Shown here: positions 1 to 9,750 of the stretch, piece after piece
Numbering within the stretch: the first letter of the stretch is position 1
How the letters are laid out: each line of letters opens with the position of its first letter
Assembly: GCF_963667685.1 (NCBI RefSeq)
Contig: NZ_OY763930.1
Location: 1,583,501 to 1,647,500, forward strand
Length of the DNA: 64,000 nucleotides
Origin: Maridesulfovibrio sp.
Lineage (GTDB): Bacteria > Desulfobacterota > Desulfovibrionia > Desulfovibrionales > Desulfovibrionaceae
Reading direction: 5' to 3'
The notes under the pieces: generated by a model
Databases searched by the model: none
What the model saw: only the letters and a program-made list of their open reading frames with translations
What the model was told of the DNA's origin: nothing
Translations under genes and position numbers: made by a program

Positions 1-179
1 GAGGTCGCATGCCGGTTGGCCTTGCGGGATTTAACGGTTCCGGCCATCTGGATGGCTCCACCATAGAGGAGAAGTTTTTCGGTCAGGGTTGTCTTACCGG
101 CATCAGGGTGACTGATGATGCCGAAAGTTCTGCGGCGTTCTACTTCTTTTTTTATCTTGGGATCTACATTCTGGGACAT
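1..179 (-). CDS. prfC: Peptide chain release factor 3, N-terminal fragment
   Basis: Only the first 59 codons are in the window; the gene runs off the left edge. The reverse-strand translation starts [19 protein letters not shown] and continues with the GTPase P-loop [14 protein letters not shown], then [14 protein letters not shown]. This is the characteristic start of RF3, the translational GTPase that recycles class I release factors. EF-G has a different sequence after the P-loop, so RF3 is preferred. The ATG at 179 is preceded by a weak AGG about nine bases upstream. The gene is divergent from the methyltransferase at 409, and the 229 bases between them should hold both promoters. Confidence 0.88.
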   Translation of the reverse strand, partial: MSQNVDPKIKKEVERRRTFGIISHPDAGKTTLTEKLLLYGGAIQMAGTVKSRKANRHAT

Positions 180-408
180 GATATATTACCTGCGTGTTGC
201 TTTTTTGATCGTGGCGGTGGACTCTGGTAAGGGATTGTTTCCCATTATTACTGAGATGAGTTCACCGTAAGTGCTGGATTGTCCGTATCAGGATTAGCGC
301 AAAGGTCAAGTAATACATTCATGACTACGGCTGCAATTGAGTGGCAATGGACAGTGAAAAACGTTATATTTGAATCTGGTCAGCAGTATTAAAAGGCAGG
401 AGTGGATA

Positions 409-1383
409 GTGATTAAAAAAGCAAGTTTGCGTTTATTGCAGCGTCCGGCAATGGAAGAGACTATTTTAGCGAAAGAAATTTATCGTAGAACTTCTTTGGC
501 TGAAGATCTTGCAGAAGCAGGCAATCCTGATGTGCTGCTGGATGGGCCTTTGTTGCTGAACATAATGGTTAAATATTTTTATGCATATGTTTACCCGGGG
601 TCTCATGAGCAGATTTTGGATTTGAAAGAGATATCATTGCTCTTTGATCAGTTTGTACACCGCAGACTGGGGAGTGATGTGCTGGAAAAATGTCTGGAAC
701 TGCGCAAGAAACTGCTTGCGTACGGATTCGCGCTATGCATGCTGGCCGACTTGCCGAAAACCGTGCATATCTTCAAAGTCATTGCCGAATCAAAGACAAA
801 GCTTCGCGGAGAACCTTTTACCGGGCTGGATATCGGGTCCGGTACAGGAATCCTGATGCTGGCCATGGATGTGCAGGCCCGGCGCAACGGATTTGAAACT
901 TCAGCACTTGTCGGTATTGAGCGTAATCAGATTGTGGCTGAAAGAACTAACGAAGTGCTTGGCCGGCTGGGTTTGGGCAATGTGCTGGTGGCTGATGCTA
1001 AAAAAGTGGACAGCTATGGTTTTCTTGAGGGTCGCAAACTGCATTTTATCTGTAATGAAACCCTACCCGGCAGTGGACGGAGTCTCTGGAAGGAAGATTT
1101 TATTTTTATCTGTAAGACCTTGTTTGAAGGTTTACGGGAGCAGACAGCTGAGTCCGGGTTTTTTCCGGAAGCAGTGCAGGTGGGACGTACACCGGATGAA
1201 ATGCTGACAGTTCTGGACAGCTTTACAGGATTTCAGCTGAAGAATGAACGGTATCCTTTGCGGCTCATGAAGCCCTTTGCCATAAGGCTTTCCGGGCAGA
1301 TGACAGCTCTGACCCATATCGGGCAGGACTATGAGCAGTTGATACAGCCCAGCTGGAGAAGTGCCCTGAGCAGCAGATGGTAA
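409..1383 (+). CDS. SAM-dependent methyltransferase (class I), 324 aa
   Basis: The protein carries a class I methyltransferase motif I (GLDIGSGTGILML, around residue 135) and a following acidic position (VGIERN), so it should bind S-adenosylmethionine. The substrate is unknown. About 130 residues of helical sequence precede the catalytic fold, and the C-terminal part has no recognisable motif. The GTG at 409 was chosen because AGGAG (398-402) sits six bases upstream. An in-frame TTG at 370 would add 13 residues but has no ribosome binding site. The gene converges on the large hybrid kinase, with only 33 bases between the stops. Its general class is clear, but no specific family is recognised. 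Confidence 0.75.
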   Translation: MIKKASLRLLQRPAMEETILAKEIYRRTSLAEDLAEAGNPDVLLDGPLLLNIMVKYFYAYVYPGSHEQILDLKEISLLFDQFVHRRLGSDVLEKCLELRKKLLAYGFALCMLADLPKTVHIFKVIAESKTKLRGEPFTGLDIGSGTGILMLAMDVQARRNGFETSALVGIERNQIVAERTNEVLGRLGLGNVLVADAKKVDSYGFLEGRKLHFICNETLPGSGRSLWKEDFIFICKTLFEGLREQTAESGFFPEAVQVGRTPDEMLTVLDSFTGFQLKNERYPLRLMKPFAIRLSGQMTALTHIGQDYEQLIQPSWRSALSSRW

Positions 1384-1416
1384 TCAGTAATAAATGCCGC
1401 TTCCCGCAGGAAAATT

Positions 1417-4400
1417 TCAGTTTTCCAGCTGGAGGAATTCTTCAAGAACCCGGAGCAGTTTTTTCTTTTTAATCGGTTTGGCCATATGAGCTGTGCATCC
1501 GGAAGCCAATGCTTTTTGCTCGTCCTCATGAAAAGCGTTTGCGGTCAGGGCCATGATCGGGGTCGGGGAGAGTTCATTTTCAGCCTCATAATCCCTGATG
1601 GCTTTTGTGGCCTCGTATCCGTCCATGGTCGGCATCTGTATATCCATAAGCACGATACCGAATTTACCTTTTTTAAATTTATCTAATCCTTCCTGACCGT
1701 TTTCAGCGTAGGTTATTTTGTAAGGAGTTCCCTGCAGGAACAAATTGATGACCATTCTATTGTCTTCTGAATCTTCTACCAGCAGGATGTTATTTTTTTT
1801 CTGCGACTCAGATGGCTGAGCAGGAGCAGCTCCCGTGATTTCCTGCTGGCTGCTGTTTTGTCTTGCTTGCGTATAAAGTTCATTCTCACTGTGTTCATTT
1901 GGGCTTTCGTATAAATCAGAGTATCGGACGAACTCCACAATAGCCTGTGGATAAACGGGGCGGTGGATATAGGTGGCTCCAAGCTGCTTAGCGCGGGCGG
2001 TTGCTTTGGGCTGCGGCTTGGCTTCCATGATCATCATCAATTTCCAGTTAAGGCATGGGCCGTGCTTCAGCTTTTTCAGAACCTCAAAGCGATCTTCATC
2101 TCCAGTTGGATGACCAATGATCAGGGTGCTCAGCTCATAGTCTGAGAGCGAAATTTCAGCAGCAAACGCAGAGGAATCAGTCAGGTTCTCTGCTAGATAA
2201 ACGTTGGCTCCCAAATCGCTGAGGCTGCGCCCAAGAACTTCCCGGCAGGTTGATTTGCGGTCCAAAATTAGGATGGCTGTATTCTGTAATGGCGGCGGGG
2301 TTTCCGGCTGCATGGGATATGCCGCGTTGAGGGTAAATGCAAATGTGGCCCCCTCTCCCTTGGTGCTTGAAACAAAGATCCCTCCCTGCATGCTTTCGAC
2401 CATGCGGGCACAGATGGAAAGACCTAAGCCGGTTCCACCAAAATGCCGGGTAGTGGAAGAATCGGCCTGCGAGAAAGTTTCGAATATCGAATTCAGCTTT
2501 TCTTCAGGTATGCCGATACCAGTGTCTTTGATAAGAATGCGCAGATAGCCTTTTTCAGTTATATCCGCTTCGAATGTTATCAGTCCTGCTTCAGTGAATT
2601 TTAAGGCATTACCAACCAGATTGACAAGGATCTGCCTTATGCGGGTCGGGTCTCCGGTGATAATTCGGGGTACTTCAGGTGCGATGTACCAGCAGAAATC
2701 AACCTTTTTAATCTGGGCTCTGAGTGCGAAAATAGAACCGATTTCTTCAAAAAGCTCCTCAAGGTTGAAGTCAATTTCTTCAAGATTGATTTGTCCTGCC
2801 TCGATTTTAGATAAATCAAGAATATCGTTGATCAGCAGAAGCAGATTTTCTCCTGCATTTCGGAAAATTTTTACATAATTTCGTTGAATTTTAGTCAATC
2901 TGGATTCCCATAGGAGGTCCGCCATGCCCAAAATTGCGTTCATGGGAGTTCTTATTTCGTGGGACATGCTGGCCAGAAAATCACTCTTGGCAGCATTCGC
3001 CGCGTCGGCGGCAACTTTTGCTTTTTCAAATTCCTGAGCCTGTCTTTTTTCAGTTATATCTTCGAGCACACCTTCAAGGCATTTCTGTTTGTTGCTGTCC
3101 ACTTCAAGGGAAACCGTCACGCTGACCCATATCGGTGTACCGTCTTTACGACGCATCTGTATTTCACGGTCACGGATGATACCGCCTTCATACAGCTCTT
3201 TAACTATCGTCTCGTGGAATTTCGGGTTAACATAAAGGCTTCTGATCTGGATTTTTCTGATTTCGTTCCAGCCACGGTATCCAAACATTTCAGCTAATGC
3301 CCTGTTGGCCTTGAGTAGTAGTCCATCTACATCAACTTCCGCTCGAAAGACACCTACGTTGATGCTTTCCAGCAGGGTGCGGTGTTGTGTTTCGGAATCA
3401 CGCAAATCGGAATATAGCCGCGCGTTCTGAATTGAAATGGCGGCCTGCGAACAGAGCAGGTTCAAAACTTCAAGACGGTCGTCGGTGAAAACTCCAGGAC
3501 TGAGGTTGTTCTCCAGATAAAGAACTCCGCGCATAATCTGCTGGTTTATGACCGGCATGGCGAGAATGGACTTAGGCTTAGTCCTTATAATGTAACTGTC
3601 GATGGAGAATGGGCCTTGTGCCCCGGCATCGCGGAGTACTATATTGTCCTTGGACCGGAGGACGTAGTTGACTATACTGCGGCAGTACAATTCCTGATTT
3701 GGGTCCGGGTTGGGCTGTGTTGTGATACCGTGTTCCGATACAAACGCATGGGCGGTCAGTTCCAGTTTGTTTTTATTGTTCAGGAGCAGGGTCGCCTTTT
3801 GCGCTCCGGCATTTTTGATGACGATACGCATGAGTTTATCCAGCAACCTGTTCAGGACTATTTCTCCGGAAATTGCCTGTGATGCATTGATTACTGCCGA
3901 GATATCAAGAGAACTGCTGTTTTTATCTCCAGAATGGTCATTGCAGTTGAACTTACCGGAACTGTCACATAGCTGCGGGTATTCATTGAGCAGCCGCTGT
4001 ACTTTGGCGGTGGCACCCCACTCCCGGTAGTGATGACAAGCCTTAGATAACAGGGCAACTGCCGAATGATGACCGCCGATAGATAAATGAAATTTTCCCG
4101 CCAGCTCACAAGCCAGTCCGCTGAAATTATTGTATCCGGCTGTAGAGCAGCGCTCAATGGCCTCTTCATACAGGGCCATGGCAGTGCTGTTCTCACTGTT
4201 TATTCGTGCATATTCGGCTTTTCCGATCAGGTAGAGATGGCTGAAGTTATCCGGGCAGCTATTTTCCCATTTCTTCAGACGTGACAGGGAATGCCGTATG
4301 CGTTTCAGAAATAATCTTTTGGTCTTAGTCTTTTCTGAATTAAAGACGGCTGCCATATTGACGATGCTGAACAAGTGAAAGACCGCGATTGAATACATTC

Positions 4401-7400
4401 CGAAAAGGGCATCCTCTACTTTGTCGTAGAGCATGTTGATGTGCTCAAGGGCCTTGGAATGATAGCCGAAGAATGAAAGCGCGATAAGCTTTGAAAGCGA
4501 GGTCCAGTTCTCCACAACCTCCGACCCGCTGCTTTTGGCTGTGCTGACCAGGGTCATTTCCTGAAAACTGGTATCATCCAGATGCCCGGGAGTATCGGTT
4601 TTGCCTTGCATGCTCTTGCATATCTGCAAGGTAAGGTTGATGACTCCGGCACTCATGGTGTTTTTGTTTTTCCGGATGAAGTTTAAATAGCGGTCCGCAA
4701 AGCTGTATACTTCTGAAATATGCTGCCCCTGAAAGAATTTAAGTTGAACTGCAATATATCCGGCGTAACGGGCGTAGGTGTTATCTCCGTTCATGACCCC
4801 GCAGTTGAAGGCCTTGTCGAGGGTGTTGATATTTTCCTGCAGGGGGACATGCCAGTGGTCGTGCATTCCGCCACGAAGCATATTCATCTTGGCTTCCAGT
4901 TCCGGGCTTCCGAACTGTTTATTCAAATTTACGGCCAGCTTGGTGAAAAGTTGTGATCTTTTGAAATCAAAGTTGCACGAGGCCAGCAGCACGGCATAGA
5001 ACATATAGCAGAATGGCGAGAATGCCGCATTGCCGTGCTTTATTGAAAAACGAATCATTTTAAGGATGATATAGGCCACCAGTTTTTTATTATACATGTA
5101 TGCCGGGGCAATTATCTGCATCAACAGTTGCAGTATCTCAAGATGTTCTCCTGACTTCAGTTCTGGCAGGTGGTACAGGCTGTTTATTTCCCGAAAGTAG
5201 AGCACTGCCTTTGTCTTCATAATTTCAGCGCCGAGTGCTATTTTTCCTGGATGCTCAGGAATATCCATCTTATATTGCGCCAGGGTATTTAGCCCGATTT
5301 TTACTGCTTCATGGTATCTGCTTTGGTCGGAGTACAGTTGTATTTTGGATAGCTGGGCTCTGGTGGTGTCTCTGCGCTCTTTTGAATGCTCCAACATCTT
5401 CTGAAATATATTTTCAGACTGTTTGATTGATTTACTCAGGAATTCACATTCATACCAGTCCAGATGCATGTCAAAGCATTCCCTGTAGTCTGATTCCCAG
5501 CCTTCGGAAGAGAGCAGTCGTGCTGCCGTGGAAAAGTAACCTGCGGCCATTTCGAAAGCGGAACTCCTTTTGGCTTTGCGACCTGACTTTATGAAAAATT
5601 TTGAAATTTCTTTTTTTTCGTTGGGATCATCAATTGCGCTGATACACATGCTGTACTGGGCAGCAATTTCAAATGTAGCTTCTTTAAGCTCATCCGGAGA
5701 GCAAATTGTGCGTATGGCTTTGCCTATTGCCATATGCAGGTTGGTTTTTTCCGTAGCATTCAGCATGGAATATGCAGCTTTCTGCACCCGGTCATGCATA
5801 AAAGACAGGTAGTACGGACCGGATTGGGTATCGAGCTCGATAGCAATGGTTGCAGCCCCTTCATCCGAAACGATCAATCCTTCCTGCAGGGCCAGACTCA
5901 GATAATCCATAACTATCTCGTGGGGCAGATCCTGAATTTCCAGAAGGATACGGAGATCAAATTTGCATCCTATTCCCGAGGCGGCCTTTAGTATTTCCTG
6001 CCCTTCACGAGGCTGGGCCATGATTTTATCAGCCATAAGCTCAATCAGGTTGCCGTCCATGGAAATATCCCGGATGGCTTGAAGGTCCCATTCCCAGCAG
6101 GCTTTTGCCTTATTGAATTTGATTAAGTCCGCCCGGTACATATTAAGCAGGTATTCTCGTACAAAGAGGGGATTTCCGCCTGTGCGGTTATAAATAATCC
6201 GTGCCAGCTCTTCTGTGCGTTTGCGCTCACTTCTAAGGGTTCTGCTGATAAAGCCATGGACATGGTGCAGCTTCAGTCTGTCGAGAGTTATTGTTCTGGC
6301 CCGGGGGTTGAATTTTATAATATTGTTAATGCGCTCTTGAATCGCATTCTCCATTGGCTGGCTGGTTCTATATGCGCAGATAATCATTAAATGGGATGTT
6401 TCCTGATCCTCAAGCAGCCGCTTGAGAAGCTGCATGGTGGAAATATCGCCCCATTGCAGGTCGTCCAGAAAGAGGACAAGAGGTTTGTCTATGCTTGGAA
6501 AAACCTTGATGAAATTTTTAAATGCCAAGTTGAACCTGTTTCTTGATTCTGTGGAATTGAGATCTGGTGGAGGGGGCTGTTCTCCTATGAGCAGTTCCAA
6601 CTCAGGCAGCACTTCTGTTATCAGGCTGGCATTTTGGCCAAGCACACTGGTAATTCTTTTTTTCCAGGCGTTGATTACCGGTGCGGGGCTGGATAGGCGT
6701 TTACGCAGCAGGTCTTGAAAAGCCGTAATTAATGCGCTGTAAGGGCGGTTACGCCTGAACTGGTCGAATTTACCGGAAATGAACTCCCCGTTCTCTTCGT
6801 ATACATACTCGCTAAAAGATTGCACAAGAGAGCTTTTGCCGTTGCCTGTCTCTCCGCGGATAAAAACAACTTCACAGCTGCCCAATATCACTTTATCGAA
6901 GGCTTCTTTTAGTTCCTGCTTTTCAGCTTTTCTGCCGAACTGTTTCTTCGACAGAGTGAATATTTCAGAAATATCCTGATAGCCTGGCGTAAAATCATTG
7001 ATGATGACTCCACCATTTATGATCTGCAAACATGATTTGAGATCATGCATGATACCATGTGCGGACTGATAACGGTCGCCAGGATTCTTTGAGAGAAGTT
7101 TTGAAATTACTTCAGACAGAGGAGCCGGAATTTCGGGATTAAAGCTTCGCGGGTCCGGTGGCTCTTTGGCGAGATGGCAATGAATCAATTCCAGATCGTC
7201 TTCGGCTGTAAACGGTTTATGGTAGGCAAATAATTCAAACAGCGTCACACCCAGTGAATAAAAATCAGAGCGGCGGTCCAGTTCTGCGCTTATCCTGCCG
7301 CTTTGTTCCGGTGAAATGTAGGAAATATTGTCCTTGGAGATAAGTGCCGTTAAATTCTGGCTGAAGGAGTCGGTTATACGGGAACTGTGGTGCAGGTTGG

Positions 7401-7836
7401 TCAGGAGAACCTGACTTAGATCATCAGTGATGGCGATGCTGTCCGGGCGGATATTCCGGTGTAGAAATCCCTTGGAATGAACATGGCTGATGGCATTGGT
7501 GAGGCTGATTGCCAGTTGCAGCTTTTGGCGCAGGTCCATATTGGACAGAGGAATCATAGAGCTTAAGAGATTGTAGCCTTTGTCCTCCAGAATCAAAGCC
7601 AGTGAATTATTGATGCGTTGCAGGGCAACAGCTTGGAGTATGCATGCTTTGCCGATTTCTAAAGATGTTGCGTATTCATTTTTCAATCCGTCAAGCACGC
7701 CCGGAGGCAATGGCTCCGATGTGGGAATTTTAATGAGCACGGGATAGTCGTCATATTCCCTGACAGCCCTGTACAGGGTCGTGTCATTCCCTTTGGTAAG
7801 GATAGAAATATCCTCATAACCGGCAAGATCGATCAT
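1417..7836 (-). CDS. Pseudokinase-AAA ATPase-GAF-PAS-hybrid histidine kinase, 2139 aa
   Basis: This giant cytoplasmic signalling protein belongs to the trifunctional Ser/Thr kinase / ATP-binding / sensor histidine kinase family. Approximate order: protein-kinase fold (1-270); AAA-type ATPase with Walker A GETGNGKSS near 330 and Walker B LVLFLDDLQW near 457; long helical TPR-like region (600-1290); GAF (1310-1460); PAS (1480-1600); HisKA with HEIRTP near 1624; HATPase with NLVGNALKF near 1740 and GGTGLGLSI near 1800; a degenerate receiver-like stretch (about 1845-1980); and a true receiver with VEDSEDN near 2018, phospho-acceptor VLMDIQMP near 2060 and a conserved Lys near 2117. In the kinase fold K36 is kept, but the HRD triad reads HRN (126-128) and DFG is replaced by NLH (147-149), so it is probably a pseudokinase. 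No transmembrane segment or separate output domain is visible, so the phosphorelay partner must be elsewhere. Confidence 0.92.
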   Translation of the reverse strand: MIDLAGYEDISILTKGNDTTLYRAVREYDDYPVLIKIPTSEPLPPGVLDGLKNEYATSLEIGKACILQAVALQRINNSLALILEDKGYNLLSSMIPLSNMDLRQKLQLAISLTNAISHVHSKGFLHRNIRPDSIAITDDLSQVLLTNLHHSSRITDSFSQNLTALISKDNISYISPEQSGRISAELDRRSDFYSLGVTLFELFAYHKPFTAEDDLELIHCHLAKEPPDPRSFNPEIPAPLSEVISKLLSKNPGDRYQSAHGIMHDLKSCLQIINGGVIINDFTPGYQDISEIFTLSKKQFGRKAEKQELKEAFDKVILGSCEVVFIRGETGNGKSSLVQSFSEYVYEENGEFISGKFDQFRRNRPYSALITAFQDLLRKRLSSPAPVINAWKKRITSVLGQNASLITEVLPELELLIGEQPPPPDLNSTESRNRFNLAFKNFIKVFPSIDKPLVLFLDDLQWGDISTMQLLKRLLEDQETSHLMIICAYRTSQPMENAIQERINNIIKFNPRARTITLDRLKLHHVHGFISRTLRSERKRTEELARIIYNRTGGNPLFVREYLLNMYRADLIKFNKAKACWEWDLQAIRDISMDGNLIELMADKIMAQPREGQEILKAASGIGCKFDLRILLEIQDLPHEIVMDYLSLALQEGLIVSDEGAATIAIELDTQSGPYYLSFMHDRVQKAAYSMLNATEKTNLHMAIGKAIRTICSPDELKEATFEIAAQYSMCISAIDDPNEKKEISKFFIKSGRKAKRSSAFEMAAGYFSTAARLLSSEGWESDYRECFDMHLDWYECEFLSKSIKQSENIFQKMLEHSKERRDTTRAQLSKIQLYSDQSRYHEAVKIGLNTLAQYKMDIPEHPGKIALGAEIMKTKAVLYFREINSLYHLPELKSGEHLEILQLLMQIIAPAYMYNKKLVAYIILKMIRFSIKHGNAAFSPFCYMFYAVLLASCNFDFKRSQLFTKLAVNLNKQFGSPELEAKMNMLRGGMHDHWHVPLQENINTLDKAFNCGVMNGDNTYARYAGYIAVQLKFFQGQHISEVYSFADRYLNFIRKNKNTMSAGVINLTLQICKSMQGKTDTPGHLDDTSFQEMTLVSTAKSSGSEVVENWTSLSKLIALSFFGYHSKALEHINMLYDKVEDALFGMYSIAVFHLFSIVNMAAVFNSEKTKTKRLFLKRIRHSLSRLKKWENSCPDNFSHLYLIGKAEYARINSENSTAMALYEEAIERCSTAGYNNFSGLACELAGKFHLSIGGHHSAVALLSKACHHYREWGATAKVQRLLNEYPQLCDSSGKFNCNDHSGDKNSSSLDISAVINASQAISGEIVLNRLLDKLMRIVIKNAGAQKATLLLNNKNKLELTAHAFVSEHGITTQPNPDPNQELYCRSIVNYVLRSKDNIVLRDAGAQGPFSIDSYIIRTKPKSILAMPVINQQIMRGVLYLENNLSPGVFTDDRLEVLNLLCSQAAISIQNARLYSDLRDSETQHRTLLESINVGVFRAEVDVDGLLLKANRALAEMFGYRGWNEIRKIQIRSLYVNPKFHETIVKELYEGGIIRDREIQMRRKDGTPIWVSVTVSLEVDSNKQKCLEGVLEDITEKRQAQEFEKAKVAADAANAAKSDFLASMSHEIRTPMNAILGMADLLWESRLTKIQRNYVKIFRNAGENLLLLINDILDLSKIEAGQINLEEIDFNLEELFEEIGSIFALRAQIKKVDFCWYIAPEVPRIITGDPTRIRQILVNLVGNALKFTEAGLITFEADITEKGYLRILIKDTGIGIPEEKLNSIFETFSQADSSTTRHFGGTGLGLSICARMVESMQGGIFVSSTKGEGATFAFTLNAAYPMQPETPPPLQNTAILILDRKSTCREVLGRSLSDLGANVYLAENLTDSSAFAAEISLSDYELSTLIIGHPTGDEDRFEVLKKLKHGPCLNWKLMMIMEAKPQPKATARAKQLGATYIHRPVYPQAIVEFVRYSDLYESPNEHSENELYTQARQNSSQQEITGAAPAQPSESQKKNNILLVEDSEDNRMVINLFLQGTPYKITYAENGQEGLDKFKKGKFGIVLMDIQMPTMDGYEATKAIRDYEAENELSPTPIMALTANAFHEDEQKALASGCTAHMAKPIKKKKLLRVLEEFLQLEN

Positions 7837-8031
7837 CGTTTAAAGTTCTCCCGAGGCGGCAACTTTAACCCGGCGTGCAGGTTGTTTAAATATAGTTTAT
7901 TGCGGTAGTGTTATTTTTATTATCCTTTAATCAGTTCAGCGTAGAATACTGACTTTGTTATAGCATTATTGATGGAATCTGTCATGGCCGGATTTCATAA
8001 AAAGGGGAAATTGATTGTAATTGTTGATGTG

Positions 8032-9006
8032 TCAGGAAATATGGGCGGAGAGCATAAGCAGTCCAAAGCCAGTAATAACAGTAGCCCCGAGCAAAGAAAG
8101 TGCTGAATATAAGATTCTGACGCTGCTGCGGAAACTGCTGCGGTCTATGGCATTGCGGGCTTTTGACGCAACAAATGCAAAGCCGGAAGTGGTAACGGCC
8201 ATTCCCGTAGCAAGGAAGACCATTGCGCTAAGTCCTGCGCTAAATATGCCTGTGGAAAGGGTGTAGACCAGAATAATTGCTGCTCCCGGACAGGGAACAA
8301 TTCCGGTTACGAATGCAACGGTAGCAATCTCTTTTAGTGATCCTCGGCCCTTTGCTTCGCATTTTTCCCGGTTATTGTCTTTTTTGAACAATGAGCGCAC
8401 GGCCTCAACAAACAACCATAATCCGATTAGAGCTACCAGTCCGTAGCTTGCGGTCTGTAAGTTGCGGTTGAAAGCTTCAAACCCGGCCATGCCGTTTTTC
8501 AGAAACAAATAGGCAGCGCAGACAGCAATGGTCGCGGACCCGACATGAACGAGAGTGATTACCCAGGACATGAAAGCAGCCGCTATTGTGGAGCCGCCGC
8601 GTGAGATGAAATAGGCGCAGACCACTGATTTACCGTGCCCCGGACCGACAGCATGGACAACCCCGTACATGAAGGCAAAAGCAAGGAACATCCAGAATGA
8701 TTTGCCGTAGGGATCTTTTTTGATATCGCGTGCAAATCCGGTTAATTTAGCCCGTATTTCTTTTTGCAGAATGGTGATTTCGAACATTATCCTGGAATAG
8801 ATCCCTCCGGTCCAGTCCCTTTGGACGTCAACGGCATTTTTCTCCTGCGGAGGGGCGGAACTGAAAGGTGAAGGAGCGCTCAGTTGCTTCTTTTCCTGTT
8901 TTTGCGGGGCAAAAAAAGGATTGTGCTGTTGCGCATAGGCATGGAATGTACAGAAAACGAAAGTAAGAGTCAGTATCAGAGTCAGCAGGATATTTGTATT
9001 CTTCAT
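8032..9006 (-). CDS. NicO-family nickel/cobalt (or other metal) transporter
   Basis: A 324-residue inner-membrane protein with an N-terminal signal-like hydrophobic stretch ending in AYAQQ. A polar periplasmic segment follows, then about six transmembrane helices. The NicO/RcnA hallmark HAVGPGHGK lies in the first core helix region (around residue 117), with a second conserved patch (GIVPCPGAAIIL) near 230. The family moves Ni2+/Co2+, and direction cannot be read from sequence. The His-rich cytoplasmic loop of RcnA is missing; a short Lys/Arg-rich loop is present instead. It starts five bases after the DUF1007 gene stops, so the two form an operon. DUF1007 plus NicO is a known pairing, probably a metal or small-cation export/uptake unit. 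Confidence 0.82.
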   Translation of the reverse strand: MKNTNILLTLILTLTFVFCTFHAYAQQHNPFFAPQKQEKKQLSAPSPFSSAPPQEKNAVDVQRDWTGGIYSRIMFEITILQKEIRAKLTGFARDIKKDPYGKSFWMFLAFAFMYGVVHAVGPGHGKSVVCAYFISRGGSTIAAAFMSWVITLVHVGSATIAVCAAYLFLKNGMAGFEAFNRNLQTASYGLVALIGLWLFVEAVRSLFKKDNNREKCEAKGRGSLKEIATVAFVTGIVPCPGAAIILVYTLSTGIFSAGLSAMVFLATGMAVTTSGFAFVASKARNAIDRSSFRSSVRILYSALSLLGATVITGFGLLMLSAHIS

Positions 9007-9011
9007 ATCTC

Positions 9012-9644
9012 TTATTTGTTTTGCATGGTCAGTACCGCTGCTTCGGGTACAATCTGGTCAAAGAAATAAGCCATCTCGGCAACAGGTTCCAATTTAAGGC
9101 TGGTCTGTAATTTCCCGTTCGGCCCTATAATCTTGTTCTTCGGGTCCATCTGGACCGCAGTATAGAAACTTTCATCATATATGGCGACCATGACAGTGTG
9201 TTTGGCGTTACCGGATACATTTAGTGGAACGAAAAAGCTGTAGACAAGAGTTCCATCTTCAACGGAAGGTTTGAACTGAGTTGCTTCCACCGGGGTATGT
9301 TCCTTTCCGTCAACAAGGACACGTGTGAAGTAATTGAAGTTCTTCAGGTTGACAAAAGCTCCCTGCTCCATGGCGGTGGCTTCATCCGGGGTGAGCTTGT
9401 TGTCATGGTTCTTATCGAAATCGCCAAGTATCATGGTGGCGAACATTTCATCGAACCACCATTTTTGGCGAACCCCTGCAAGTCCTTTCTCGTTGAATTC
9501 AAAAGTCAGGGAACAGTCCACAAATACATGCGGGTGGGCGGAGGTCTTTATCGGGCTGAGCAGACAGAAAAACATTGCCCCGATAAATACAGGTAAGGAT
9601 AAAGCAGTCTTTTTTTTACTGCGGTATTCGCGATGGTTTTGCAT
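9012..9644 (-). CDS. DUF1007 family periplasmic protein
   Basis: A 210-residue exported protein. The signal peptide (about residues 1-36, ending TSA) is followed directly by HPHVFVDCSLTFEF, the DUF1007 signature. Then come WWFDEMF and an EF-hand-like segment (GDFDKNHDNKLTPDEA, about residues 93-108). Conserved histidines right after the cleavage site and the acidic loop suggest metal binding in the periplasm. It is the first gene of the DUF1007-NicO operon and probably a metal-binding partner of the transporter. No good Shine-Dalgarno is visible before the ATG at 9644. A symmetrical terminator at 9693-9730 isolates it from the TetR gene upstream. Confidence 0.78.
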   Translation of the reverse strand: MQNHREYRSKKKTALSLPVFIGAMFFCLLSPIKTSAHPHVFVDCSLTFEFNEKGLAGVRQKWWFDEMFATMILGDFDKNHDNKLTPDEATAMEQGAFVNLKNFNYFTRVLVDGKEHTPVEATQFKPSVEDGTLVYSFFVPLNVSGNAKHTVMVAIYDESFYTAVQMDPKNKIIGPNGKLQTSLKLEPVAEMAYFFDQIVPEAAVLTMQNK

Positions 9645-9692
9645 GCACGCAAGATGGTGGATGAACTGAAAAGTGTCAAGCCGGCAGAATAT

Positions 9693-9730
9693 AAAAACTC
9701 CGTGCAGTACTGGAATTGCACGGAGTTTTT
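9693..9730. terminator. Bidirectional hairpin terminator
   Basis: AAAAACTCCGTGCA (9693-9706) pairs perfectly with TGCACGGAGTTTTT (9717-9730) across a 10-base loop. The A-run on one side and T-run on the other make it work on both strands. It lies just after the TetR gene (minus strand) and before the DUF1007 operon. Confidence 0.85.
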
Positions 9731-9750
9731 ATGCCGGGAAAATTGGTGGT

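Noticed and set aside
7983..8105. A 40-codon plus-strand frame encoding KLIVIVDVSGNMGG, like the metal-binding start of a von Willebrand A domain
   Set aside because: It overlaps the end of the NicO gene in antisense, stops after 40 codons, and the SGNMGG part comes from the reverse of that gene. Coincidence, or at most a tiny remnant.
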